From positions 1 through 39,063 of the forward strand of contig DYRS01000004.1 of NCBI GenBank assembly GCA_020718585.1: 39,063 nt of DNA. Reading direction: 5' to 3'. Both the position numbers and the translations under genes were made by a program. A model generated the notes under the pieces. It had not been told where the DNA came from and made no database searches. It saw only the letters and a program-made list of their open reading frames with translations. Source of the DNA: Chthoniobacter flavus (GTDB taxonomy: Bacteria; Verrucomicrobiota; Verrucomicrobiia; Chthoniobacterales; Terrimicrobiaceae). Of this stretch, positions 7,607-14,278 are shown in pieces (the stretch's first letter is position 1; each line of letters begins with the position of its first letter).

Positions 7607-9043
7607 TTAGTAGAGATTCAAGTTCTCGACCATGACGCAGCGGCGGGAGCGGGTGAATGTCATCGGGGTGGTGACGCCTTCGCCGGTCGGGGTGGCGATG
7701 CTGAAGCTGAGGAAGCCTTCGCCGCCGAGGCCAAGGCCGGTCATGCACGGGCCGTTCTTGATGAAGAGCGTTGTATCAATCTCCTGGGCCATCTTGGTGA
7801 GGTTGCGGATATTCTGCGAGTGCATGATCCCGGTGTGCTTGTAGCCGTGCTCGGCGCGGATGGCGGCGGCGATGGCGGCGTCCACATCCGGCACGCGCAC
7901 GACGGGGATGAACGGCATCATCTGCTCCTCGTCCACAAAGATGTGGTCCTCTTTTGTTTCGCCGAAGAGGAGCTGGGTTGCGGGCGGGACATCGAGCCCG
8001 ATCGCCTTTGCGAGCACGGCGGCATCGCGTCCGACAAGGTCGCGGTTGACTACCGGGTGCGGACAGCCCGCGCCCTGGCCCTTGGGAAACACGAACGCCT
8101 TTTCAGCGAGCTGCTCGACCTGTTTGGCGTCGAGGCGGACCGCGCCCGCGCGGGCGAGGGCGTCCATGAGTTTGTCGGCGACCGAGGCGACGACGAAGAC
8201 CTCTTTTTCGCCGATGCAGAGGAGGTTGTTGTCGTAGGATGCGCCCTGGATGATCGAGCGGGCGGCCGAGTCGAGGTCGGCGGTTTCGTCCACGACGACC
8301 GGTGGGTTGCCGGGGCCGGCGCAGATCGCGCGCTTGCCGACCTTCATCGCGGCGGCGACGACGGCGGGTCCGCCGGTGACGCAGAGCAGGTTGACCGATG
8401 GGTGCTTGCAGAGCGTGTCAAACGTGTCGAGTGTCGGCTTGACGACCGTGCAGAGGAGGTCGGTGATCCCGGTTTCGGCTGCGATTGCGCGGTTGTATTC
8501 GCGGATTGCGATCGCCGCGCATTTTGCGGCCGAGGGATGGGTGTTGAAGACGACCGCATTGCCGGCGGCAATCATGTTGATCGCGTTGCCGGTGAGCGTG
8601 GGAACGCTGTGGGTGGACGGCGTGATCGCGCCGATGACCCCCCATGGGGCATGGTCAATGACCGTGAGTCCGGAGTCCCCGCTGAACGCGGTGCGGTCGA
8701 TCATCTCGACGCCCGGCACCAAGTCGCCGCAGATTTTGAGCTTCTCGATCTTGTGGTCGAGTCGACCGATCTTCGTCTCGTTGAACTCGATTTCGCCCCA
8801 TGCCTTCGCGTTCTCAACGCAGAGCTTCCGGACGACTGCGATCGCGGATTTGCGGGCGGTGATCCCGCCATCGCGGAGCTTCTCGAACGACCGCTGGGCC
8901 GCGTCGATCGCCGCGCCCATGTCGTCATAGACCCCGAGGGCCGATGGACCCGAGGACTTGGCGGCCGAGGGAGCCTGGCTCTTGAGCCGGGCGAGGACCT
9001 CGCCGACCACCTTGGTGACTAGTTTTTCGTCAATCGCGACCAT
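7607..9043 (-). CDS. CoA-acylating aldehyde dehydrogenase, microcompartment cargo (PduP/EutE-like)
   Basis: This enzyme should oxidise an aldehyde, here most likely lactaldehyde, with NAD and CoA to acyl-CoA. The 478-residue protein has the nucleophile Cys276 in DNNLLCIGEK, the acylating-ALDH segment ICAGPGNPPVVVDETADL at about 240-257, and HAPWGVIGAITPSTH at 131-145. The first 23 residues (MVAIDEKLVTKVVGEVLARL and following) form an amphipathic helix, followed by an Ala/Pro/Ser linker to about residue 35; this is the classic N-terminal encapsulation peptide of BMC aldehyde dehydrogenases. It sits between two BMC-P genes, 5 bases downstream of the first. It provides the acyl-CoA used by PduL. 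Confidence 0.94.
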   Translation of the reverse strand: MVAIDEKLVTKVVGEVLARLKSQAPSAAKSSGPSALGVYDDMGAAIDAAQRSFEKLRDGGITARKSAIAVVRKLCVENAKAWGEIEFNETKIGRLDHKIEKLKICGDLVPGVEMIDRTAFSGDSGLTVIDHAPWGVIGAITPSTHSVPTLTGNAINMIAAGNAVVFNTHPSAAKCAAIAIREYNRAIAAETGITDLLCTVVKPTLDTFDTLCKHPSVNLLCVTGGPAVVAAAMKVGKRAICAGPGNPPVVVDETADLDSAARSIIQGASYDNNLLCIGEKEVFVVASVADKLMDALARAGAVRLDAKQVEQLAEKAFVFPKGQGAGCPHPVVNRDLVGRDAAVLAKAIGLDVPPATQLLFGETKEDHIFVDEEQMMPFIPVVRVPDVDAAIAAAIRAEHGYKHTGIMHSQNIRNLTKMAQEIDTTLFIKNGPCMTGLGLGGEGFLSFSIATPTGEGVTTPMTFTRSRRCVMVENLNLY

Positions 9044-9048
9044 AATAT

Positions 9049-9357
9049 TCAGTGAGTTTTGTAGAGGATTGTTTTCCCGAGATCCACGGTGTCCACGATG
9101 CCGACGACCACGGCATCCACCGGCGAATCCTTGTCATCCGCCGCGAGGCGCGCCGAGCTCCCCTGGACGACGAGCACGTATTCGCCGATCCCCGCGCCAA
9201 GGCTGTCCACCGAGACGAGCGTGGATGTGCCCGGCTTGAGCTCCTTCGCGGACGGCGAGTCGATGACGAGCGGTCGCACGACGAGGAGCTTGCTCCCGGT
9301 CATCTTCGGATTTTTTTTGGTGGCAACAATGCTGCCTTCGACGCGGGCAAGAATCAT
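9049..9357 (-). CDS. BMC-P (EutN/CcmL family) pentameric shell vertex protein, 102 aa
   Basis: This is the most canonical of the three vertex proteins: 102 residues starting MILARVEGSIVATKKNPKMTG, with LLVVRPLVID and the family signature SLGAGIGEYVLVVQGSSAR, then the final strand AVVVGIVDTVDL. EutN/CcmL proteins assemble as pentamers that close the shell. Its ATG overlaps the upstream BMC-H stop (ATGA at 9354-9357), so hexamer and pentamer synthesis are coupled at this point. The next gene, the aldehyde dehydrogenase, starts 5 bases after it. Confidence 0.95.
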   Translation of the reverse strand: MILARVEGSIVATKKNPKMTGSKLLVVRPLVIDSPSAKELKPGTSTLVSVDSLGAGIGEYVLVVQGSSARLAADDKDSPVDAVVVGIVDTVDLGKTILYKTH

Positions 9358-9635
9358 TTCGCCTTTGGCAGGACCGCGCCGAGGTCGTTGTGCGGGCGGG
9401 CGATCACGCTGACGCTAACGACCTCGCCGAGCGACTGGGCGGCAATCTTGCCGGCTTCGGTCGCCGCCTTGACCGCGGCGACATCGCCCGAGACGCAGGC
9501 GGTGACCATCGCGTTGCCGACCTGGGTCATCGGGCCGATGAGTTCGACGTTGGCCGACTTGAGCATCGCGTCCGTCGCCTCAACGAGGGCGACAAGTCCG
9601 CGGGTTTCGATCATTCCGAGTGCTTGTTGTGACAT
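9354..9635 (-). CDS. BMC-H hexameric shell protein with pore motif VGNA
   Basis: BMC-H proteins tile the shell facets as hexamers whose central pore passes small molecules. The 93-residue protein shows the standard fold: [31 protein letters not shown], the pore loop TQVGNAMVTACVSGDVAAV, and the C-terminal HNDL helix start. The usual pore motif is xIGSG or similar; VGNA here is atypical and may change pore chemistry. Its start is not coupled to the preceding ackA gene. An 87-base gap contains period-7 repeats and an A/C-rich, SD-less leader ending AACAAAACC before the ATG. The stop overlaps the BMC-P start. Confidence 0.96.
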   Translation of the reverse strand: MSQQALGMIETRGLVALVEATDAMLKSANVELIGPMTQVGNAMVTACVSGDVAAVKAATEAGKIAAQSLGEVVSVSVIARPHNDLGAVLPKAK

Positions 9636-9666
9636 GGTTTTGTTAGGTTTGTTGGTTGGTTTTTTA

Positions 9667-9701
9667 GTTAATGGGAAATGCGGAATGGGGAATGCAGAAT
9701 G
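9667..9701. repeat. Degenerate heptamer repeat (five units) upstream of a BMC-H gene
   Basis: On the plus strand five consecutive 7-base units read GTTAATG, GGAAATG, CGGAATG, GGGAATG, CAGAATG, all ending ATG, with consensus NNNAATG. The block lies in the ackA to BMC-H gap, inside the transcript. A second A/C-rich segment (on the minus strand) at 9636-9666 separates it from the start codon. Confidence 0.65.
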
Positions 9702-9722
9702 AAGAGGCTTGGGAAGGGGGCT

Positions 9723-10904
9723 TCATGCTTTTTCTTTGAGTTTTTGCCAGGCGTTGCGGGCGATGATGATTTCCTCGTTTGTGGGGATGACGCGGACCTC
9801 GATTTTTGAGGTGGGGGTTGAGATGACGGCTTCGGTGGCGCGGGCGGCGGAGTTCGCGGTGGGGTCGAGTTCGAGCCCGCAGAACCCGAGGTCGGCGCAG
9901 ACGGCGGCGCGGAGGTCGGGGTTATTTTCGGCGATGCCGGCTGTGAAGATCAGGACGTCGGTGCCGTTCATTTCGACGAGAAATTGGCCGATGAATTTTC
10001 GGATTTGGGCGACGAAGACCCGGAGCGCGATTGCGGCGTCGAGGTTGCCATCGGTGGCAGCGGCGACGAGGTCGCGGAGGTCGCCGGAGCCGAGGCCGGA
10101 CATTCCCTTGAGTCCGGCGGCGGTTGTGAGTGCTTTTTCGACGGCATCGAGTCCGAGCCCGAGGTCGCGGGCGAGGTAGATGAGCGCGAAGCAGTCAAAG
10201 TCTCCCGCGCGGTTGTTTTGGGGGAGACCGCTTTGGGCGGTCATTCCCCAGCTTGAATTGACTGCGGTGCCATCCACCACAGCGGCGATGGACGAGCTTC
10301 CGCCGAGGTGGCACGAGATCATGCGCAGCTTGTCGGTGCCGCGGAGTTCGGCGCAGCGCCCGGTGACATAGCGATGGCTTGCGCCGTGGAACCCGTAGCG
10401 ACGGATGCCGTAGCGGGACTCCCAGTCGAGGGGCACCGGGTAGCGGTAGGTCTCGACCGGCACCTTGTCGTAGAATGCGGTCTCAAACGTGCCGATGCAC
10501 GGCAGGGTGGGATACAGCTTGTTGAACAGCCGGACGCCCGCGATATAGGGCGGGTTGTGCGCGGGCATGAGGGTATTGAACTCCTCCATCGCCCGCAGCA
10601 CCGTCCCGTCCATGAACTGGGTGCCGGAGATCCCCTTCGCCATGACCGGCTTGAAACCCACGGCGGCCAGACCGTCGAACCCGCCCAGCTCGGCCTCGAG
10701 GAATTGGATCGCAGCCGCATGGTCGGGGAATCGCGCGGTGCCCTTTTTGGGGACCGCCTCGCCGACCGTGATGCTGAACGGGCAATCGTCCGAACCGATC
10801 CGCTCGACTCCGCCCTGCGCGAGCACGCGTTCGGACGGCATCTCGAACAAGCGGAACTTGAACGAGGTGCTGCCGATGTTGGCGACGAGGATTTTGTTAT
10901 TCAC
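9723..10904 (-). CDS. ackA: Acetate kinase family enzyme in the BMC operon
   Basis: Acetate kinase transfers phosphate from an acyl-phosphate to ADP, recovering ATP after PduL. The 393-residue protein has the two ASKHA phosphate signatures: VANIGSTSFKFRLFEM at the start, and later YGFHGASHRYV and ISCHLGGSSSIAAVVDG, plus FTAGIAENNPDLR near the C-terminus. Length fits the family (about 400). The start codon is GTG (base 10904) and no clear Shine-Dalgarno is seen. A strong hairpin lies 18 bases upstream. No terminal encapsulation peptide is evident, consistent with kinases acting outside the shell. In this context the substrate may be lactyl- or propionyl-type phosphate rather than acetyl phosphate; the sequence does not settle this. 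Confidence 0.92.
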   Translation of the reverse strand: MNNKILVANIGSTSFKFRLFEMPSERVLAQGGVERIGSDDCPFSITVGEAVPKKGTARFPDHAAAIQFLEAELGGFDGLAAVGFKPVMAKGISGTQFMDGTVLRAMEEFNTLMPAHNPPYIAGVRLFNKLYPTLPCIGTFETAFYDKVPVETYRYPVPLDWESRYGIRRYGFHGASHRYVTGRCAELRGTDKLRMISCHLGGSSSIAAVVDGTAVNSSWGMTAQSGLPQNNRAGDFDCFALIYLARDLGLGLDAVEKALTTAAGLKGMSGLGSGDLRDLVAAATDGNLDAAIALRVFVAQIRKFIGQFLVEMNGTDVLIFTAGIAENNPDLRAAVCADLGFCGLELDPTANSAARATEAVISTPTSKIEVRVIPTNEEIIIARNAWQKLKEKA

Positions 10905-10922
10905 GGATCTGGCGCGGCGGCG

Positions 10923-10944
10923 CGAACGGAGAGTCCTCCGTTCG
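10923..10944 (-). promoter_or_regulatory. Strong intercistronic hairpin between a BMC-H gene and ackA
   Basis: CGAACGGAG (10923-10931) is perfectly complementary to CTCCGTTCG (10936-10944) with a 4-base loop, giving a 9-bp stem in the minus-strand transcript. It follows the BMC-H stop by 12 bases and precedes the ackA GTG. No T-run follows, so it is not a simple terminator; a 3' stabiliser or processing site is more likely. Confidence 0.6.
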
Positions 10945-10956
10945 GGCGAGTGAGGC

Positions 10957-11259
10957 TTACTTCGAGGCGGCGGCGGGCTTGGCGGCGAGGAACTTGCCGA
11001 GCTTCGCGAGATCGTCGTGCGGGCGCGGGATCACATGGACGGCGACAACTTCGCCGATCGTGCTCGCTGCGGTCGCTCCGGCCTCGACGGCCGATTTGAC
11101 GGCCGCCACCGAGCCGGCGACAAAGACGGTCACGTTGCCGGAGCCGACTTTTTCCCATCCGACCAGCTCCACATTTGCGGCCTTGAGCATCGCGTCCGTC
11201 GCTTCGAACTGCGACACGAGGCCTTTGGTTTCGATCATTCCGAGTGCTTGATTAGCCAT
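10957..11259 (-). CDS. BMC-H hexameric shell protein with pore motif VGSG, 100 aa
   Basis: The 100-residue protein has the standard BMC-H pattern: [40 protein letters not shown] with the usual pore loop [22 protein letters not shown], and [15 protein letters not shown] short Ala/Lys-rich tail extends past the fold ([13 protein letters not shown]). It is likely the main facet tile, as its pore loop is the conventional one. The gene stands alone: 110 bases separate it from the upstream BMC-H, including period-7 repeats, and a strong hairpin follows it before ackA. The ATG is preceded by an A/T-rich, SD-less leader (TACTAAATACT). Confidence 0.96.
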   Translation of the reverse strand: MANQALGMIETKGLVSQFEATDAMLKAANVELVGWEKVGSGNVTVFVAGSVAAVKSAVEAGATAASTIGEVVAVHVIPRPHDDLAKLGKFLAAKPAAASK

Positions 11260-11275
11260 AGTATTTAGTAGGTGA

Positions 11276-11317
11276 ATTGATGATTGGTAATGCGAAATGA
11301 GGAATGCGAAATGGGCT
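11276..11317. repeat. Degenerate heptamer repeat (six units) between two BMC-H genes
   Basis: Plus-strand units ATTGATG, ATTGGTA, ATGCGAA, ATGAGGA, ATGCGAA, ATGGGCT run head to tail with a 7-base period, each starting AT. In the minus-strand mRNA this is a C/A/T-rich leader of the second BMC-H gene. A small 5-bp hairpin (AACCG/CGGTT) lies next to it at 11337-11349. Confidence 0.65.
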
Positions 11318-11369
11318 GAAGGGATACTATCCCCGGAACCGATCCGGTTTTTCCTGATCTCATGATTTT

Positions 11370-11639
11370 TTAGGCGGTGAAAAACTTCAGAAGTTCCGGC
11401 ACCGGGCGGGCGATGACGTGGGATGCTACGAGGTTGCCCACGCGGGCCGCCGCTTCGCGTCCGGCTTCGACGGCCGCCTTGACGCTGCCTACATCGCCCT
11501 GGACGATCGTTGTGATCAGGGCTCCACCGATCGGGATGGATTTGATCAGTTGCACGTTCGCGGCTTTGACCATCGCATCACTGGCTTCCACCAGGCCGAC
11601 GTATCCGCGGGTTTCGAGTAGTCCGATTGCTTCGCTCAT
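11370..11639 (-). CDS. BMC-H hexameric shell protein with pore motif IGGA, 89 aa
   Basis: The 89-residue protein is a compact [44 protein letters not shown] with pore loop [25 protein letters not shown], ending [13 protein letters not shown]. It is the first shell gene after pduL and the most divergent of the three BMC-H proteins in the pore region. The start at 11639 is chosen because the residues after it match the family N-terminus; the frame extends upstream into pduL without similarity. The 25-base gap after the pduL stop is a period-7 A/C-rich leader with no Shine-Dalgarno. Confidence 0.95.
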   Translation of the reverse strand: MSEAIGLLETRGYVGLVEASDAMVKAANVQLIKSIPIGGALITTIVQGDVGSVKAAVEAGREAAARVGNLVASHVIARPVPELLKFFTA

Positions 11640-11640
11640 T

Positions 11641-11668
11641 TGGTTTTTTGTTGTTGGTTGTTGGTTAG
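11641..11668. repeat. Degenerate heptamer repeat (four units) at the pduL to BMC-H junction
   Basis: Plus-strand units TGGTTTT, TTGTTGT, TGGTTGT, TGGTTAG have a 7-base period and overlap the pduL stop codon. In the mRNA this reads as an A/C-rich leader running to within a few bases of the BMC-H start. The composition alone could be explained by a low-complexity leader. Confidence 0.5.
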
Positions 11669-12339
11669 GGTTTGAAAAGTTCGACCTTCGTCGCGTGTTC
11701 GAGATCGCAGGCATTCGCCTCATCGGTGTCCATGTGGACCTCGAGTTTGAACGTCGGGTCCACGCGGACGAGGAGGTCGTCAAATCGTGTCGTGCAGCCT
11801 TTGGCTGTGACTTTGAGGGTGATGAGGTCGAGGTGCTTCACGCCGTAGAACACGGCGTCGGCGGGCGACATGTGGACGTGGCGCGCGGCCCGGATCACCC
11901 CATTTTTCATTTCGAGCATCCCCTTCGGACCCATGATGTAGGCGCCCGGCGTGCCCTCGATGTCGCCGGACATCCGCACCGGCAGGTCGATCCCGAGCTG
12001 GATCGCATCGGTAAACGAGAGCTCGATCTGTGTGAGGTTCCGGCACGGGCCGAGGATCCGCAGGTTCGGGATGATCCGCTTCCGCGGGCCCACCATCGTG
12101 ACCGTCTGCTCCGAGGCAAACTGGCCCTCCTGGTAAAGCATCTTGTGGACCGTGAGCTGCGCCCCCTTGCCAAAAAGCACCTCGAGGTTCTCCGGCGAGA
12201 TGTGCATGTGCCGGGCCGAGCTGTTTGCCAAAAGTGTGGGAGCCGATCCGGACGGGGTAGAAATCCCGGCCTGCCGGAACAGCGCCTCGCGCACAAGCGA
12301 CTCGACAAACGGGCGGCTGGAAAAATCGGTTGATGCCAT
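11665..12339 (-). CDS. pduL: PduL-type phosphotransacylase, first gene of the BMC operon
   Basis: PduL converts acyl-CoA and phosphate to acyl-phosphate inside microcompartments, regenerating CoA. The 224-residue protein has both zinc-ligand pairs, SARHMHISPENL (His44, His46) and AARHVHMSPADA (His154, His156), as in the duplicated PduL beta-barrels. The first 25 residues, starting MASTDFSSRPFVESLVREAL, form an amphipathic helix followed by a Ser/Pro/Thr linker, as expected for an encapsulation peptide. The ATG at 12339 is preferred; a more distal in-frame ATG at 12384 lies within the proposed -10 element and operator. No Shine-Dalgarno is visible. It is the promoter-proximal gene of the operon that runs to 5097. 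Confidence 0.95.
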   Translation of the reverse strand: MASTDFSSRPFVESLVREALFRQAGISTPSGSAPTLLANSSARHMHISPENLEVLFGKGAQLTVHKMLYQEGQFASEQTVTMVGPRKRIIPNLRILGPCRNLTQIELSFTDAIQLGIDLPVRMSGDIEGTPGAYIMGPKGMLEMKNGVIRAARHVHMSPADAVFYGVKHLDLITLKVTAKGCTTRFDDLLVRVDPTFKLEVHMDTDEANACDLEHATKVELFKP

Positions 12340-12361
12340 CGGAAGGAAAAAAGGGGAGAGA

Positions 12362-12389
12362 ATTAAATGACTGGGTTCAGTCATATAAG
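12362..12389. promoter_or_regulatory. Candidate DeoR-type operator upstream of pduL
   Basis: ATTAAATGA (12362-12370), a 10-base spacer, then TCATATAAG (12381-12389). The inner part is a perfect inverted repeat, ATGACTG-GGTT-CAGTCAT. It covers the proposed -10 element, which suits a repressor. A site with the same half-sites and the same spacing lies inside the neighbouring deoR gene at 13104-13131. Confidence 0.6.
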
Positions 12390-12407
12390 GAATTTTTTGC
12401 CCGTCAA
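12380..12407 (-). promoter_or_regulatory. Candidate sigma70-like promoter of the BMC operon
   Basis: On the minus strand TTGACG (12407-12402) is followed after 16 bases by TATGAC (12385-12380). The predicted transcript would begin near 12373 and give a leader of about 35 bases before the pduL ATG. The -35 matches the consensus at five of six positions and the -10 at four of six. Confidence 0.5.
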
Positions 12408-12479
12408 TGATTTTTTTCAAAGATTTCTCTGAGCGCGTTTCTCCCGAATTTTGGCATGAGCCCGGGCTTCATCCGCTGT

Positions 12480-13322
12480 TCAGAGGAAGTGGACCGGGAT
12501 CGGATCTTTTGGGGTGAGGAGGAGATCGGGAGGGGGGGGGGAGGCATCGCAGGGCAGGATGCGCACGACATTCGGTCTGATGCCCGATCTGGCGAGCTTT
12601 TCGTCCGATGCGTCGGTGAGGAGAACGTCCACATTCCGCCAGTTCTTGAGAAGAATGGGTGCGGCGCGTCCGATTTTTGAGGCTTCCAAGCAGTAGATTG
12701 CGTGGGTTGAGCGGCGGATGGCGACGAGTTGCTGCTCGACGATGATTTCCTGGGAGTTCCAGATCCCCTCGCTGTTGGCGGCTTCGGAGGAGAGAAAGGC
12801 GATGTCAAAATTCCAAAATTCGAGGCTTCGCTGGGCGGTATTTCCGAGGAGCACAGACTGGCGGTTGAGGAGCTGGCCGGCTGTGAGGAAGACGTCGAGC
12901 TCCGGCACGATTGAGAGGAGTTCGCCGACCGGGAGGTTCGATGTTACGATGGTCGCTGGAGAAACGGGAGCTTCCAAAAAAGCTTCGGCCAGGGCGAAGA
13001 TCGTTGTTCCGGAGTCGAAAAAGTATGTTCCGCCGGGCTCGATGAGTTTGGCAGCGGTCCTTGCGACCTTGAGTTTCCCGCGGGCTCCGGAAGATTTTCT
13101 TTCATTAAATGACGGGAACCGCTCATTAAATTCGGCCAATGCGCCGCCGTGTGTGCGTTTGACGCGATTGCTTCCGACGAGTGCGGCGAGATCCCTGCGG
13201 GCGGTGGCCTCGGAGACGCCGAGCTGGCGGCAGAGTTCATTAATCGGGAGGTAGCGGTGGCGTTCGATGAGGGCAGAGAGTTTTTCCCGGCGGGCTTCGA
13301 CGATATGGCGAGGCACTCTCAT
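12480..13322 (-). CDS. DeoR-family transcriptional regulator, probable repressor of the BMC operon
   Basis: DeoR-family proteins bind DNA through an N-terminal winged helix-turn-helix and sense sugar phosphates through a C-terminal domain. The 280-residue protein has the HTH INELCRQLGVSEATARRDL at about 27-45 and the family wing RVKRTHGGA. The sensor domain shows FFDSGTTIFALAEAF and IVTSNLPVGELL, then the segment DIAFLSSEAANSEGI. The start overlaps the stop of the upstream membrane-protein gene (ATGA at 13319-13322). The last 20 or so residues lie beyond the usual end of the family and are encoded through a run of ten C (12532-12541), where slippage would change the tail. It lies 140 bases upstream of pduL in the same orientation. 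A regulator of this family is part of described PVC BMC loci. Confidence 0.9.
   Translation of the reverse strand: MRVPRHIVEARREKLSALIERHRYLPINELCRQLGVSEATARRDLAALVGSNRVKRTHGGALAEFNERFPSFNERKSSGARGKLKVARTAAKLIEPGGTYFFDSGTTIFALAEAFLEAPVSPATIVTSNLPVGELLSIVPELDVFLTAGQLLNRQSVLLGNTAQRSLEFWNFDIAFLSSEAANSEGIWNSQEIIVEQQLVAIRRSTHAIYCLEASKIGRAAPILLKNWRNVDVLLTDASDEKLARSGIRPNVVRILPCDASPPPPDLLLTPKDPIPVHFL
12532..12541. repeat. Ten-base G/C homopolymer near the 3' end of the deoR gene
   Basis: Ten consecutive G on the plus strand (C in the coding strand) encode part of a Ser-Pro-Pro-Pro-Pro stretch. Slippage by one base would replace the last residues and remove the normal stop; one alternative frame stays open to about 12404. 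Confidence 0.8.
13104..13131. promoter_or_regulatory. Second candidate operator, inside the deoR coding sequence
   Basis: ATTAAATGA (13104-13112), a 10-base spacer, then TCATTAAAT (13123-13131), an inverted repeat with one mismatch. The left arm and the spacing equal those of the pduL-upstream site. Caution: the region also encodes a repeated peptide motif FNER, so the DNA repeat may follow from protein sequence. Confidence 0.4.
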
Positions 13323-13993
13323 TGTGGCGGGGCGGGTTTGGCGAGGTATTTCGCGAGGGTCGGGGACTGGCGGTAGGGATCGAAAACCGGATCTTCGAGC
13401 AGGCAGGCGAGGTTTGTTTTCGTGAGGGAGGCGGATGCGCGGGCGAGCATTTCGGCGGCCTGCGTCGGTTGGCCGTCGAGCAGATGCAGGGCCGCAGCCG
13501 CAACGATCCAGCCGTCTGTCGCATTCTGGAGTCCGCGGCGTGCGCCAAGCTTCATCCGGTCTCTGACGGGCTCCAGGTCTCCGGCCGCGATGAGAAAGAG
13601 GTAGTGGCGGTTCGAGTAGAGCGGGGTCGAGGGGGCCAGTTCCGCCGCCCGGCGGGGCGATTCGCGCGCGGGCTGGGTGGGATCTTTCAGCGCCTCTTCG
13701 ATATCGTCAATAAACAGCACGGCGAGCGCCAGCGGCAGAACGAGCAGAATCATGAACCCTATCACCAGTGCAAAAACCCGTTCGGGTCCGAATCGGGGGT
13801 CGCTCAAATAATCGAGCCACCCTTGGCGAACCGGCGGGGGAAGCGATCCAAATTCCTGAGAGCCGGCCGGCAGACCAGCGGGTTTTTCGGCGTCGGGGCC
13901 GTGGAGCTCCGGCTTCGAGCGGGACTGCGGGAGAAGGGTCCGCCGCGGAATGGGTCTCAAAACCGCGCGGCACTCGCTCGCGCGCCGAGCCAT
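13319..13993 (-). CDS. Single-pass membrane protein with a TPR-like C-terminal region, unknown function
   Basis: The 224-residue protein has a basic, proline-rich N-terminus of about 80 residues and one strong membrane segment (VFALVIGFMILLVLPLALAV). A helical C-terminal region follows, with small-residue repeats such as WIVAAAALHLLDGQPTQAAE, reminiscent of tetratricopeptide repeats. No enzyme motif is seen. The ATG at 13993 is preferred, as AGAGGGGG lies about 9 bases upstream; an in-frame GTG at 14062 would add 23 residues. The stop overlaps the deoR start, so translation of the regulator is coupled to it. It may be a scaffold or simply a cotranscribed gene of unrelated function. Confidence 0.6.
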   Translation of the reverse strand: MARRASECRAVLRPIPRRTLLPQSRSKPELHGPDAEKPAGLPAGSQEFGSLPPPVRQGWLDYLSDPRFGPERVFALVIGFMILLVLPLALAVLFIDDIEEALKDPTQPARESPRRAAELAPSTPLYSNRHYLFLIAAGDLEPVRDRMKLGARRGLQNATDGWIVAAAALHLLDGQPTQAAEMLARASASLTKTNLACLLEDPVFDPYRQSPTLAKYLAKPAPPQ

Positions 13994-14077
13994 CAGGAAC
14001 GGCCCCCTCTGTGGATTTCCCTTCCCGAAAACCCCATATTTTTTTCCGCCATAGACGCCCACCTCAAGGGCCGCAAA

Positions 14078-14278
14078 TCACCTGGCTTCGGGGAAAAACC
14101 TCGGCGGTTCCGGGGTGACGGATTCCGGGGTCGTCGCCCGGGCATTTTCGGTGGCATGTTTTTCGGCGAGTTTTTCGGCGAAGCCGGGAATTGTCTGCGA
14201 AGCCGGGTGGCGCTCGCAGCCGGGCTGGGCGAGCGCGAGGGCAGCGGTCGAGGCAATTGCGGCGGCCGCGCGGTTCAT
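14078..14278 (-). CDS. Small putative exported protein or lipoprotein, 66 aa
   Basis: The frame begins MNRAAAAIASTAALALAQPG and then Cys21, giving a short hydrophobic segment followed by a cysteine as in lipoproteins. The lipobox (AQPGC) is poor because Pro precedes Gly. The remainder is polar and Pro/Glu-rich. The ATG overlaps the khpA stop (ATGA at 14275-14278), which supports it as a real gene. No family is recognised. The alternative is an unlipidated secreted peptide or a chance frame in GC-rich DNA. Confidence 0.45.
   Translation of the reverse strand: MNRAAAAIASTAALALAQPGCERHPASQTIPGFAEKLAEKHATENARATTPESVTPEPPRFFPEAR

Noticed and set aside
7556-9022. 488-codon plus-strand open frame opposite the aldehyde dehydrogenase
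   Set aside because: Antisense shadow: low-complexity acidic/basic translation and exact overlap with a gene that has complete catalytic motifs.
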